NCBI GenBank assembly: GCA_934047225.1
Contig: OW203987.1
Coordinates: 2,321,501 to 2,385,500 of the forward strand
Direction: 5' to 3'
Source: Ypsolopha sequella
Taxonomy: Eukaryota > Arthropoda > Insecta > Lepidoptera > Ypsolophidae
DNA: 64,000 nt
Below, one piece after another: positions 11,720 to 21,635 of this stretch. The position numbers and the translations under genes are program-made. The notes beneath the pieces were generated by a model. That model ran no database searches and was not told the origin of the DNA. It worked only from the letters and a program-made list of their open reading frames with translations. How positions within the stretch are numbered: the stretch's first letter is position 1; each line of letters starts with the position of its first letter.

Positions 11720-13040
11720 ACTTTAGGGGGTTTTCTACCTTCCTTGCTGGAAGGCGCGTGCGTTGGGCGTTCTTCCGAGCTGCGTGGCAATCTCCCTGAT
11801 GTGGTGGCGCCAGTTAGGCAGCTTGTCCACAACCATGGGAGGGTAGCGCAGCTTTTTGGAGGTTGAGGCTGAAGCCGGGTCGGGCGTCGCTTCGGCGGGC
11901 TGCGCTGGGGCGGGCGACGCTTGCGCGGGCGGCGCTGGTGCGGGTGGCGATTGGGCGGGCGGAGCTGGGCGGGCGGCGCTAGGGTGGTGGGTGCTGGGGC
12001 GGTCGGCGCTTGGGCGGGCGGCGCTGGGGCGGGCGGCGCTAGGGCAGGCGGCGCTGGGCTGGGCGGGGCCGGTGCACGCGATGCGGTTGCCCGTGGTGCG
12101 GTTGCACGTGGTGCGGTTGCACGTGGGGCGGTTGCACGCGGCGTGGTTGCACGTGGCGTGCGTGTACGCGATGCGGCTGCACGCGGCGCGGCTGAGCGTG
12201 GTGTAGGGGCTGGCGGCGCAATTGGGCGCGGCAGGGCGTATGACGTGGGAGGCAACTGGAGGGCGGTCAGGGCGCGGTCTCTGCGTCATCGGGAGGCGTG
12301 TAGGCGGCAGCTGTGGTGGTGGTCGCTGTTGTGCGACGGCGGCTGTTATGGGAGCATAAGAGGAGTGTACGGGAGACGGTGCATCGCAGATCCGCTTCTC
12401 TGCGTTCCCGAGCCACTCAACTCAAGCGCCCTCTTAGTACTCTCTCTTGGCAGAAGGAGTATGCTCAGCGACAGGGTTGCAGCTAGCTGGCGAGCTGCTG
12501 CAGTGCGGCGTGCGACATCATCGGATGAGGGTCCGTCTGTCGTACGTTGCTCTCGGCGGCGTGCAACGAGGTAGTCCTCCATCGCTGCCAAGAGGCCCTC
12601 CGTAATGTAATTACTCACGCGTAGGCGGGCCGTGATAGCCTCATCGAGTTCCAGCCCACGAACTGGAGAGTTAATCTGGGCGAGCTCGGAGGGTGCGGCG
12701 TACTCCGTGCTTGCGGAGGCAAACTCATGTACTGAGTGCGCTCGGCTGGGGCTCGAAGTTATCGACCCTTGGGGCAGGCTCAGTTCGGTTAGGTCAATCT
12801 CGGTGGCCGACATCTTTGAAGCTTCCGAGGAATGCGACGTCGAGGTGGCTTCCGAGGCGGTCGGAGTCGGAGTGAACTCCGAGGTGTTCATCGTCGATGA
12901 CGAGGTGGCAGCGTCGCGCGATGTTTGAACCCTTGGGCGTTCGTGAACGCGAACGCGAGCCCTGAGAAGGGCTGTTTTGACCGCTCATTGTGAGCGGCGG
13001 CTGCGGGGGGGCAGGTACGACGTGCGACCTACGAGACACA
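11720..13040 (-). pseudogene. Non-LTR retrotransposon ORF1 remnant, Pro/Ala-rich
   Basis: Much richer in G+C than its surroundings. From 13039 downward the minus strand encodes a Ser/Arg-rich N-terminus (MSGQNSPSQGSRSRSRTPKG), then a shifted frame with SNYITEGLLAAMEDYLVARR and the rest of a helix (12891-12346). Next comes a low-complexity Pro/Ala/Arg/Thr stretch (12255-11900), then LRYPPMVVDKLPNWRHHIRE. The last block resembles the PPI.V..LPNW region (PRE_C2HC type) that precedes the zinc knuckles in ORF1 proteins of Jockey/X-element LINEs. No zinc knuckles follow, and frames shift and stop (for example TAA at 12344-12346). No ORF2 is present. The ORF1 assignment is moderate; clade unknown. 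Confidence 0.45.
11890..12210. repeat. G+C-rich 15-bp-scale minisatellite
   Basis: Two runs of short repeats: GGGCGGGCGGCGCTGG-like units (about 11890-12065) and GCACGTGGTGCGGTT-like 15-base units (about 12075-12200). Because the unit is a multiple of three, one minus-strand frame stays open and reads PRATA repeats. The region lies inside the ORF1 remnant. Confidence 0.7.
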
Positions 13041-13514
13041 GTTCGCGCCTATCCCCATATCCCTTTCCCCGGGGGATTCCGCTGGTGGAAAGCCGGGTTC
13101 AGAGGTATAGGGAGGGCACCGTGTCTCGGGCGCTCAAAAGAAGGTAATCCCCTCCGCGCAGCTAAAGCGCGGGCGCTAATTCGCGTAGAATATTATAGGG
13201 CAATATTCGGCGAATACGCAAAACTGTTCGGATCCGGGCACATGTACGTATGGCAGTCCAGTGTCTACTCGCCGGCGCGGAAGCTGTATTTATGTTGTTT
13301 TTGTATGTATGATGAAGATGGCTATATATTTGTGTTTCTTACTTTAAATCCAATCAGTTGACGTAAAAATATTATACGGGGTTTTATACTCCTCGTACCG
13401 ACCAGTGCGTTACGGGGTCCATGAAACCCCGTATATATTTTTGCATGCCCGTACGGGGTCCGGAGCTCATTAGCATTAGAGCTTTCAACAGTGCAAGGTG
13501 TGACATCGATTATC

Positions 13515-13790
13515 TACGATGAAGCGTTCGCGACGTATGTTAGAATTATCCTACCATAAAAACAATGAACAAGCTGATGATTCTTCTGGAACCACATCGA
13601 ACAGCTTAAAAGAAGTATGAACAGCCGGGAGGCAGATAATAAAGTAAAAAAAGTGCAAACTCTATGTCGTAAGTGTAGTAAAACATACTGTTTAAAGTGT
13701 TATAATTTAAAACATCAAAATAGATTGATTGCTAATAGATATATAATTGTCGTATGTGAAGTTCCTTTTATAACAAAATAAGGTCCTGTC
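13515..13790 (+). other. Unrecognised coding-like fragment with a Cys pattern
   Basis: ATG at 13518 opens MKRSRRMLELSYHKNNEQ and ends at a possible donor (GAA|GTATGA). About 40 bases later another frame reads KVQTLCRKCSKTYCLKCYNL, with a CxxC...CxxC spacing as in a zinc-binding tail. The two parts might be the first and last pieces of a deleted TE gene. I do not recognise the family. Confidence 0.25.
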
Positions 13791-13879
13791 TAGTTTCTAT
13801 ACTGTTTTCCATATAAATATTTTCTCAGCGTTAACAAAAGTTTCATTCCCACTATCCATTATAATATTATATAATTATT

Positions 13880-14003
13880 ATCTATCCATCCATCTATTCA
13901 TCCGTCTATCCATTCATGCATCAATATATTAATCCATCCATCTATCCATCTATATATTAATCCATCTATTTAGTTATCCATTCATCTATCCATACATCCA
14001 TTG
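13880..14003. repeat. (ATCC/ATCT)n microsatellite
   Basis: An imperfect tetranucleotide run of ATCC, ATCT and ATTC units. Confidence 0.85.
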
Positions 14004-14297
14004 ATCTAACAGGCTGCATTCATCCACTGCCTACCCAGAGCGCGTCACCTTGTACGATCCTCGTGAGATCTTGCATCTTTTCATTCATTCCCATCACTAT
14101 CAGTTTATCGATAAAAATAATTCCTATGCGTTACGGGGCTCTTGAAACCCCGTGTTATATGCTTTCTTACGCGTTACGGGGATAAAAGCACCACGTACTT
14201 TTATTTTTTTTATAATTTCATCAGGTTTTACGATACATATGTGCGGAAAGAGCATATTATGGCGTATTTGGTACCATTTTTGATCGTAAAATTAAAA

Positions 14298-14841
14298 CTA
14301 AGAAAAATAATAATTTGACAATTTAAAAGGCAAGAAAAGAGGGCGAGGTGTACTTTTATACTCGTAGCGCATAGAAGTTAAGTTCATTGTGGGGCGTCTT
14401 AGGCCTCGTAACGCATTATAATGCAAGTTGGGATTTGGGGCTGCCGCAGTGAACTTGTTAAGGAAGTGATCAGCCTCCTCTCTGGAGTGCAGCTGTGATT
14501 TTATAAGACGAACTGAGTTCAGAAAATTGTCCGTGTTTTCTCCGTGTATCTTGCATGCCACGGCATACGGCGCATATATTAGAGTCCTTGTAAATGGCCA
14601 TTCAAGCTTTTCATCTTCATAGTTTTATATGACTTCTCAGAGAGTTCGTGTAGGTCAAAAGCCTTTGCTATCGCCAAAGTTGGAATCGCATATCTGAGTT
14701 TGTTTATCATTTTTGGGTCTGGTGGATCCCCCATGACTTCCTGGATGTCAATGTCCTCCAATGTCCAATCTTTCCAACCCTGCGGCATAGACGGCAGAAT
14801 TGCCTCATGAATCTTGTCATGTGTCAGCCGATATAGGTAAA
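14298..14841 (-). pseudogene. Unrecognised protein fragment, cut by the Tc1/mariner insertion
   Basis: From the element boundary at about 14842 the minus strand reads HDKIHEAILPSMPQGWKDW, DIQEVMGDPPDPKMINKL and YAIPTLAIAKAFDLHEL, about 85 codons. After a frameshift near 14585 it goes on as ACKIHGENTDNFLNSVRL, SREEADHFLNKF and NALRGLRRPTMNLTSMRYEY to a stop at 14298. The composition looks like a real globular protein, and the two frames join in sense. I know no family with these motifs. The first codons of the longer open frame (MNFILAHPVF) are just the translated inverted repeat of the Tc1/mariner element, which shows that the insertion removed or displaced the true N-terminus. Confidence 0.4.
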
Positions 14842-16140
14842 ATACAGGATGGGCCAGAATAAAGTTCACTTTTGAAACTTATATAAAAAAAAAACTGTAA
14901 TATTTAAAGAGTTTATTTAAAAAGTAACTAAATCTAACATTATAGAAATTTATTTTTTGAATATAACATCGTCTAGGTGTTCCCCGTTTCGCCGCAAGCA
15001 CTCTTCTAAGCGGAACTTCAGATTTTCAAAAACGCGCTGGCACGTTGCTGTCGATATAGCCGCCATTTCCGCTCGAATGTTCGCTTTTAAGGCAGTAATT
15101 GTCCTCGGTTTATTGGAGTACACCTTATTCTTGAGGAATCCCCACAAAAAGAAATCCGGTGGGGACAAGTCTGGGCTTCGTGGTGGCCACTCGATGTTAC
15201 TTCTCTTTGAGATGACTTACCGGGGAACAGCTCCTGTACGACCTCCATGCTGGCATTAGACGTGTGGTAGGTGGCCCCATCCTGTTGGAACCAGGTCAGG
15301 GAGTTGTACTCTTGCAGCCCAGCAAGGATTGGCCTTAAAAACTCTTGAAGCATTCCCACGTAACGGTCTGTATTAACTGTTACTGGGTGGCCTCGAGAAT
15401 TTTCGAAGAAATAAGGCCCAATAAGCCCTTTGGCTGAAATGGCAGCCCAAACCGTCACTTTCTGGCAGTGGAGTAGCTTTTGATGCTTGCGCGAAGGCTG
15501 TTCCTCACTTCAAAAACGGCAATTCTGCTTATTGACAAATCCGTTCAGGTGAAAGTGGGCTTCGTCCGAGAAAAGGATGTTCCCGAAGTTAGAAAATCGC
15601 TCTAACATCAAGGTGGAAAATGACGTCCTCTTTATATGGTCATCATGGGGAAAGTTCTTGCACCAACTGGATCTTATAAGGATGAAGCTTCAAATCATAT
15701 CTCAAAATTCGCCTTAAACTGCTTCGCGAAATCACCAAAGCCACTGAACGTCGTCGCGTAGAGAGTTCCGCATTTTCTTGAACAGATCGATTAACCTCCC
15801 GAATCGCTTGCTCCGTGCGTGAAGTACGGGAGCGACCTTGACGTCTCATTGGTAGCGTCGAACCAGTTTTTTTGAACCTCTTCAGCCATTGTTTAAGTAA
15901 CTGAGTGCTAGGACACTGCCGGATACTCCGTAAATTGAATTTAACTCTGAACATACGCCGCACAGTAATGTAAGAACGACCATTATCGTAAAACGCTTCA
16001 ACAGCGAACGCGCGCTGCTCTCCCGTGAACTGACTCATGGCGACTAAAATTGCGAGAGACGCGTGTCACGGCTTCAAATTGTATAATTCAAGGTTACTAA
16101 CTGCAAAGGTTACTGATACAAATTGATGCCACGGCAGCCA
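14842..16140 (-). mobile_element. Tc1/mariner-superfamily transposon, right end displaced
   Basis: The left end is TACAGGATGGGCCAGAATAA followed by AGTTCACTTTTG (14844-14874). The transposase remnant follows on the minus strand. No matching inverted repeat lies just after the transposase start, but its inverse (AAAAGTGAACTTTATTCTGG then CCTACCCTATA) sits at 18741-18771. The simplest reading is that about 2.6 kb of other DNA was inserted between the two halves. TA flanks both ends, as expected for this superfamily. Confidence 0.65.
14950..16038 (-). pseudogene. Tc1/mariner-type transposase, frameshifted
   Basis: The N-terminal part (16038-15643) starts MSQFTGEQRAFAVEAFYDNG and has the double helix-turn-helix region (LLKQWLKRFKKTG, RSRTSRTEQAIREV, SSLRRILRYDL). 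The catalytic part (15458-14950) has MTVWAAISAKGLIGPYFF, LTWFQQDGATYHTS (second Asp) and, in another frame, WPPRSPDLSPPDFFLWGFL (third acidic residue, Asp). About 36 residues separate the last two, longer than the 34 of classical mariner. Between the parts the frame is broken (about 15470-15640) and a further shift occurs near 15210. The protein would bind its inverted repeats and cut and paste the element; this copy cannot. Confidence 0.8.
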
Positions 16141-16192
16141 GCAAGGATTTCCTAGGGGGGGTTCGGCCTCTGCTATAGGGAATCTATTTAGC

Positions 16193-18115
16193 GTGACATA
16201 CTACGGCTCCATGTCCGAACAAAAGTCAGTTTTATGGTCCCATCCTGAAGAAAGCATGAAAATTGGCATGAAGCATGTCGAAAAATTATTTTTTCCCCCC
16301 ATTCCCCCCCTTTTTATGTGCCAAATCGTGTTTTTTTTTAATTTTTATGAAAACTGGTACAGCTATCAGAAAACATTCACAAATCAATATGTTCCCTATG
16401 AAATTCTCTACAATATTGTCATTGGACGTATGTTGATAGAACTTATAGTTTACAAAATATGTACATGTAACTTTAAAGTTTGTTTAAAAACACCAAACTT
16501 TTTACTAAAGATAGTACTATACGCGTACTAAATACCTAAAATAGCTGCGCGTAACCGCGTGACGCAATATTTAGGTATCAGCAGAGCTATGGCATAGATC
16601 AGATAATTGTACTACGTTACGTACAGATACTTCATTCTCATACAAACAAATATCAACATATTTGGAGGTAAAGCTAATTCAAAACAAGAAGAAGCTGATA
16701 CCAGACTCTTCCTCCATGTTTCGCACGCCGTGCAGCATGGTCACACAGAAATATTAATTAGAACGGTTGATACAGATGTGGTGGTTGTAGCTATTGCCTT
16801 ATACAGCGGGCTTAAAGAAATGGGTTTGAACAAATGTTGGATATCAGTCGGAACAGGGAAAGCTTTACGTACTATTGCTATTCACCAACTCGTGAATAAA
16901 CTCGGCCCAGAAAAATGCAGTGGCATGTTATTTTTCCACGCATTCACAGGGTGCGATACAGTATCTGGATTTTGTGGAAAGGGAAAGAAGTCCTTTTGGA
17001 AAACTTGGAAGTCCTTCCCTGAAGTTACCAGAGTATTTGAAACCTTGTCACGACCTCAAAATGAAATTGAAACCTATCAATTGGATGCTTTGGCAAGATA
17101 TGTCATTCTGACTTACGACAAAACTAGCGAGGTAGAAGACATTAACCAAGCTAGAAAAGCGTTATTCATCAAGGGACGGGCAATGGACAGGCTGCCACCA
17201 ACACTCGGTGCTCTTGAGCAGCATACAAAGCGAGCTTATTTGCAAGCAGGATTGATCTGGAGTCAAAGTCTGATACCAAATCCTGAATATCCGAACTTTG
17301 AGAAATGGAGTTGGATGAAAGAAGACGGTATTTGGATTCCATTTTGGAGTACAAACAAAGAAACGTCATCATCTGTAAAGGAATTGACGAAGTGTTCATG
17401 CCGCAGCTGCATTAAAGGACGATGCATTTGTAGGAAGTCTGGTCTTCCCTGTACTGGTCTCTGTAAGTGTGGGGGAGATTCTTGTGATATGCGTTGATAT
17501 AAATATATATATATGATTAAAACTGTAATTTACTGTGTTTTTAATAAATTGCTTGAAACCCTAGACCCTAGCTTTAAATCTGGAATGATAGTATTGTAAA
17601 AAGAAAAAAAAAGAGTACTTGAGTCGAGACGCGGTAATCTGTAACTCTAGAAATAATGCCTCTACGACTATGAAATAAGTGTCATTTTGTAGCTTAATGT
17701 ATAAGGTATATAACTTCTTTAGACTATTTTATCACCACTCTTGTCGTTTTCCTATAAATGGAGCAAGAAAGAAAAAAGTGTGCCTGTTTTTACAATTTCA
17801 TAATACGTTGGTGGCTGTATACAGAAATAGATTAATCTTACCACTATAAAATGTAGTATCGTTTTGTAGGTAATTTATCGACGATGATTTGGTCTCTGAA
17901 GAGTAAACTCCTCAGTCTTATGGTTTTTGTAGAAAATTCGAAAAACCAGAATGAGGGAGATAAAAAGGGGGGGGAGTGGGGGGAAAAATAATTTCTTGAA
18001 GTGCTTCCATATCTACATTGAAGCACATATATGACAGCTACATTCATGCCAAGTTTCATGCTTTCTTCAGGATGGGACCGTATTTTAAGTTAAGGACTCG
18101 TACTATAGCGGGAAA
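16193..18115 (+). mobile_element. Inverted-repeat-bounded element carrying a FEN-like/CXC gene
   Basis: The block GGTCCCATCCTGAAGAAAGC, continuing ATGAAAATTGGCATGAA, at 16237-16272 recurs inverted at 18043-18078. Further in, the C-rich runs at 16292-16316 recur inverted as G-runs at 17961-17985; further out, TACTACGGCTCC resembles TAGTACGAGTCC. So about 120-150 bases at each end are imperfect inverted repeats enclosing one gene. The element lies within the displaced halves of the Tc1/mariner copy. Exact ends and target duplication could not be fixed. Confidence 0.6.
16607..17497 (+). CDS. FEN/XPG-like nuclease domain protein with C-terminal CXC cysteine domain (partial)
   Basis: An open frame of 296 codons. 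The first 20 or so residues look like leader; the conserved part begins at SKQEEADTRLFLHVSHA (residues 25-41). It continues with RTVDTDVVVVAIA (52-64), ISVGTGKALRTIAIHQL, FFHAFTGCDTVSGFCGKGKK (109-128) and LDALARYVILTY. The EEAD, DTD and GCD motifs followed by a Gly/Lys-rich turn match the order of acidic metal-binding residues in FEN1/XPG-type PIN-like nucleases. The tail (about 265-293) has nine Cys in CXC/tesmin style: CSCRSCIKGRCICRKSG and LPCTGLCKCGG. I recall similar proteins in many invertebrate genomes, and XPG-nuclease plus Cys-finger modules in Academ-type DNA transposons. The N-terminal and any DDE region are missing, so it may be one exon or a deletion derivative. The nuclease assignment is inference from motif order. 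Confidence 0.65.
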   Translation: MYYVTYRYFILIQTNINIFGGKANSKQEEADTRLFLHVSHAVQHGHTEILIRTVDTDVVVVAIALYSGLKEMGLNKCWISVGTGKALRTIAIHQLVNKLGPEKCSGMLFFHAFTGCDTVSGFCGKGKKSFWKTWKSFPEVTRVFETLSRPQNEIETYQLDALARYVILTYDKTSEVEDINQARKALFIKGRAMDRLPPTLGALEQHTKRAYLQAGLIWSQSLIPNPEYPNFEKWSWMKEDGIWIPFWSTNKETSSSVKELTKCSCRSCIKGRCICRKSGLPCTGLCKCGGDSCDMR

Positions 18116-18837
18116 GTTAAGATTAATAAAAGCATATTAACAGGACATGAAAGGTTTATTTACATCAAGACTTAATACCTAAGGCCCTATTACTAAAACC
18201 TGCGCTATCTTAAGGTACCTAAATTTGGGTCTACCTGTATACGATGACAGACTTCTTGGCAGCGGTTGGTTTTCCGTCTTCCACGGCTGTCGGATGGAAC
18301 TCGATATAAATCTCGGCAGCCACAGAAATATTTCGTTTTCAATAATCACCAGTGGAATACTTGCGCACAACTCTCTATGACGAGGGCCGCTCCTAGTCTG
18401 CCCAAACGTCGTTGTTCGCCCATCTCCGACCTCTCTCTCGGACTAGTCTTATCTCTCTCAACTTTTCGTAGCTTGCGGGCGCCGAAATTCAAAATGCAAG
18501 CGTTGCGTCTTATTTGTGGCCTCTTATTGGCTGAACTAGCATCACGCCAGCCGCGCGCCGTTCCAACCGACAATGATCCAGGGAAAAACCCGCCAACTGT
18601 TAGTTGCCGCGCTCGTAGATCCGTTGTAAATTCGAGAACCCAAAATGAAGTAACATGTCAAAAGTCAGCGCTACACGCGTGACCCGATCACTACCCGCGC
18701 ACCCCGCTACCCCCCGCAGTCAGCGATCTATTTGCCAAGGAAAAGTGAACTTTATTCTGGCCTACCCTATATAACCTTCGAGTTGGTCGACGGGTCGAGG
18801 AAAACGTCGGCTCGAATGTGCCGACGACGGTTCAATT

Positions 18838-18869
18838 GATCCGACGGGCGGGCTGCGGGCCGTCGGATC
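18838..18869. repeat. 10-bp-arm hairpin in a CCGACGG-rich cluster
   Basis: GATCCGACGG and CCGTCGGATC are perfect inverted arms around a 12-base G+C-rich loop. CCGACGG or close variants recur at 18785, 18810-18830 and 18890. Confidence 0.6.
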
Positions 18870-19017
18870 ACTCGTCCGTTGGCTCAAACGGTCCGACGGG
18901 TCAGCGTACGAGAACTGAGGTCGGCTGAATTTTGGCTGGTTTCAGACGCAACCGCCAACACTAAAGCAGGTAAGTGGCGGCTTTGGCCCTCAAAATTGAC
19001 TGAGGCGCCAAAAGGAA

Positions 19018-19060
19018 AAAAAGGCCAAGTGCGAGTCGGACTCGCGGACTTTTGGTCCCG
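19018..19060. repeat. Fragment of a dispersed lepidopteran repeat
   Basis: GGCCAAGTGCGAGTCGGACT and the following CGCGGACTTTTGGTCCCGTAC form the end of a very common repeat in moth and butterfly genomes. A fuller member lies at 50635-50945. Confidence 0.7.
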
Positions 19061-19515
19061 TACTATGGAAATTTATATAGATTCAAGTACCTACTTTTTT
19101 GTTCTTTTCTTGTCTACTTGCAAGTTACTTGAAAATAAACTTGGTATTTTAGTTTATGAACTTAACTGATAGATATAATAATATATAATAGATTAAAATC
19201 TCTCAGACTTTTTGTTTTCATCATTCATATCACATTATAATATGATAAATTATATGATGGAACCAACAAAACTAATGTGTCATTAAGTCAATAGTCATCA
19301 TCAAGAACACAAATATTTTTTATAAATAAAAATACACAAATATGCAGTAGGTAAATAAGTAAATAAAAATAATAATTTCCATATTTTAAATGTATAATTA
19401 TAAAACAAATATACTTAGATATTTAATATACAATAAAGAAATGTGAGATATGACTTTCAGATTTTAAATTTTAATTCAATAGTGCGTGGTTTGCAAATGT
19501 ATCAATTACCCGGTT

Positions 19516-19709
19516 TGGCAAGTTGGGGTGTTGAGTAATTGAAACACAGGTTAACTGTTAATAGTCCGATATAATCAAGTGGCTAAAACCACACAAGAAA
19601 ACACGTCGATACTATACAATGTCGGGAAGAGAACTGGCGTGGCTACGTGCCTTGCCACAAGTCGTGCGCAGTTACTTATTGCTATAATCAACAATTTCAT
19701 GACTCCACA
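19516..19709 (-). repeat. Gypsy 3' LTR (194 bp)
   Basis: Matches the 5' LTR apart from about three substitutions and lacks its 110-bp insertion. Purine-rich AGAAAGGGATGCAC lies just upstream on the minus strand and is the likely polypurine tract. Confidence 0.9.
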
Positions 19710-21296
19710 GTGCATCCCTTTCTACAAAAAAAAATTTTTCAAAATAAAATTTTTAACAAACTAAAAACATATATTGATTGTACCTGAATGTTTCAAAACA
19801 TACTACACTGATTGTACTCTGATATACTGTTGCAATAATAACATAATCTGATTCGACCTTTAAACAATTGTAAACACAAAGCAAGCTCGTAACATGAAAC
19901 TGCCTACTGGCTGACGCAATTCTTATTTTGCTGCAATGAAACAAATTTCAATGAAATAAAATTTCAACACTGCACAGTACCATAATGCAAAGACCACTTA
20001 ATAATACAAAATTACACAAGATTCTTTAAGAAAATAATACAAAAAAATGAATACAAAACTGAAAAACTCTTTAACACTAACTTGTGTAGAAATTACTCTG
20101 AAATTGAATACCAAATTAACAGATAACACTTGCATATCGAAACAGTAAAATAACATAATAACGGTGTTATAATATCAAAAATAGTGCTATAATGGAAAAT
20201 TTTTCAATTTGTTCAACTACACAATTCATAACTGGACTTTACACAGTATATTAATGTGAAAAAAAAATGCTATCATGAAAAAACTTTAAACAATTTATAG
20301 AGGAAAAATCCAAATACAAAACTGTTACATAACACAAAAAATACATTTCCTGACATCTATCCGAATCCTAAACATTTTATAACTTTTTGGTGATCAATCC
20401 AAAAGCTAGAAAAATACCTAGTATACCAATAGTATATATTTACATCATGTAAGCGAAAATTCATGACTTTTTAACTTACATGCTTTATAGTTACACAAAT
20501 TACAAAAAAAATGACATTTCAAAACACTGAAAAAAAAACATTGAAAAGAAATTCAATAAAATTCAAACAATAAAAAATAAATTTCGCATTGCATCAAGGG
20601 TCTACATTTGCATTCTATTACGGAACCCTGTTTGTTCATCTTTGCTTATTTGTTCTAATTCGATGTCACTCAGGTAGCGTTTCCTGCTTAACCTGACTAT
20701 ATATCGACATTATAAATCACTTGACAACAATAATAAAACAATAGAAAAAAAAAATACAATCTACAAGAAAAGAAAGAAAAAATATCTAAGTTCGTATCTA
20801 AGTATCGGAAATCTCTCTAGGATCCCTTTAATGCGGAAAGAAAAAATATAATTTGATAGTTTGCAAAAATACTCTCTAGGCCATTTTACGATTCACCGAG
20901 GGCTCGGAACAACTTGAAGAGTGTTCAGGTTAAAATATGGCTTGCCCGTATCTATAGTTTCATTTAGTTCGCGGGTTCATATTCGAGTTATAAACTCACG
21001 GAACCCTAACATTTCATATCTATAATTTCTACGTTACACATGCTATTGCATTGAGATCTGAGTTGCTTAATCCGCGTTCCCCAAATCTAATACCTTTAGC
21101 TATTCTTACAAACTACTTTCTACTATGATCACTACTTTGTACCTTAAACAAAATTAATACAATGGTCACCGTTTCGTAAACTTTCGATTTTATGTTTCAA
21201 TTTGCCTGCTGACGTCATTCGTCCTATACATGTTGCTGCATCGAATTTTGGAATGCCTGTGGGGCACTCTCCAAGTTGACGCTCTTAATTCTTTTC
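19710..21296 (-). other. Non-coding 3' region of the Gypsy element
   Basis: About 1.6 kb of A+T-rich DNA between the last open frame and the 3' LTR. I see no env-like frame. It could hold a decayed third gene or an untranslated region; nothing decides between them. Confidence 0.5.
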
Positions 21297-21485
21297 TTAG
21301 CCACTTTCGCATATGATTACTACACTTTGTATATAATACGTACACTGATAAAAAACACAATATATCATTATTACTATCACAATTCCATAAATCTCCATTT
21401 TTTCTTCTAATTTCGAATTACTTGACTCGTTTGCACCATTCTGTGCTATGACAACTTGTTCGTTTTTACTTTGCGGTTTACCCAT
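21297..21485 (-). CDS. Small membrane protein with N-myristoylation-type start, downstream of Gypsy pol
   Basis: From ATG at 21485 (chosen over an upstream ATG at 21575) the product is 62 residues. It starts MGKPQSKNEQ, which fits the M-G-x3-S/T pattern for N-myristoylation. A polar linker (AQNGANESSNSKLEEKMEIY) follows, then a hydrophobic segment of about 20 residues (GIVIVIMIYCVFY and on) that could span a membrane. It lies 150 bases after the integrase frame. Other insect Gypsy elements, as I recall, carry similar tiny MG.xxSK frames at the same place; their role is not known to me. It might anchor a component at membranes. Without env the element is otherwise a plain retrotransposon. Confidence 0.45.
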   Translation of the reverse strand: MGKPQSKNEQVVIAQNGANESSNSKLEEKMEIYGIVIVIMIYCVFYQCTYYIQSVVIICESG

Positions 21486-21635
21486 TTTTTGGAATTTTAA
21501 CCACAAAATATTTACACGACTTTTACAAAAAACTGAATCTTTAACACTGAACCTCACAATATGTACTGCATGCAAAACTAAAAATAAAACTCTTTATGTA
21601 CTTTAATCATTGCTCTAGATAATTCACATACTTGC

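Larger units (their letters stand above)
13395..14190. repeat. Pair of short palindromic repeats (ACGGGG...CCCCGT) around spacer
   Basis: GCGTTACGGGG followed within about 10 bases by GAAACCCCGT occurs at 13408-13433 and 14129-14154; partial copies lie at 13375, 13451 and 14170. The inverted halves can form a small hairpin. They may be terminal motifs of a small non-autonomous element of about 0.75 kb; this is inference. Confidence 0.35.
17500..19509. other. No host gene; repeat ends and A+T-rich DNA
   Basis: Holds the 3' inverted repeat of the FEN-like element (17961-18115), the displaced Tc1/mariner end (18741-18771), a G+C-rich CCGACGG cluster (18780-18910), and A+T-rich DNA up to the Gypsy LTR. 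An open frame of 138 codons at 18266-18682 shows no recognisable domain. Confidence 0.5.

Noticed and set aside
11921..12574. 217-codon plus-strand frame rich in Gly/Ala/Val
   Set aside because: It is the complement of the Pro/Ala-rich minisatellite and ORF1 remnant; repeats without stops keep it open.
18266..18682. 138-codon plus-strand frame near the displaced mariner end
   Set aside because: No domain, low-complexity start, and no homologous pattern recognised.
19710..21296. env gene of an errantivirus
   Set aside because: No long frame, signal peptide or fusion-type motif is visible between pol and the 3' LTR.
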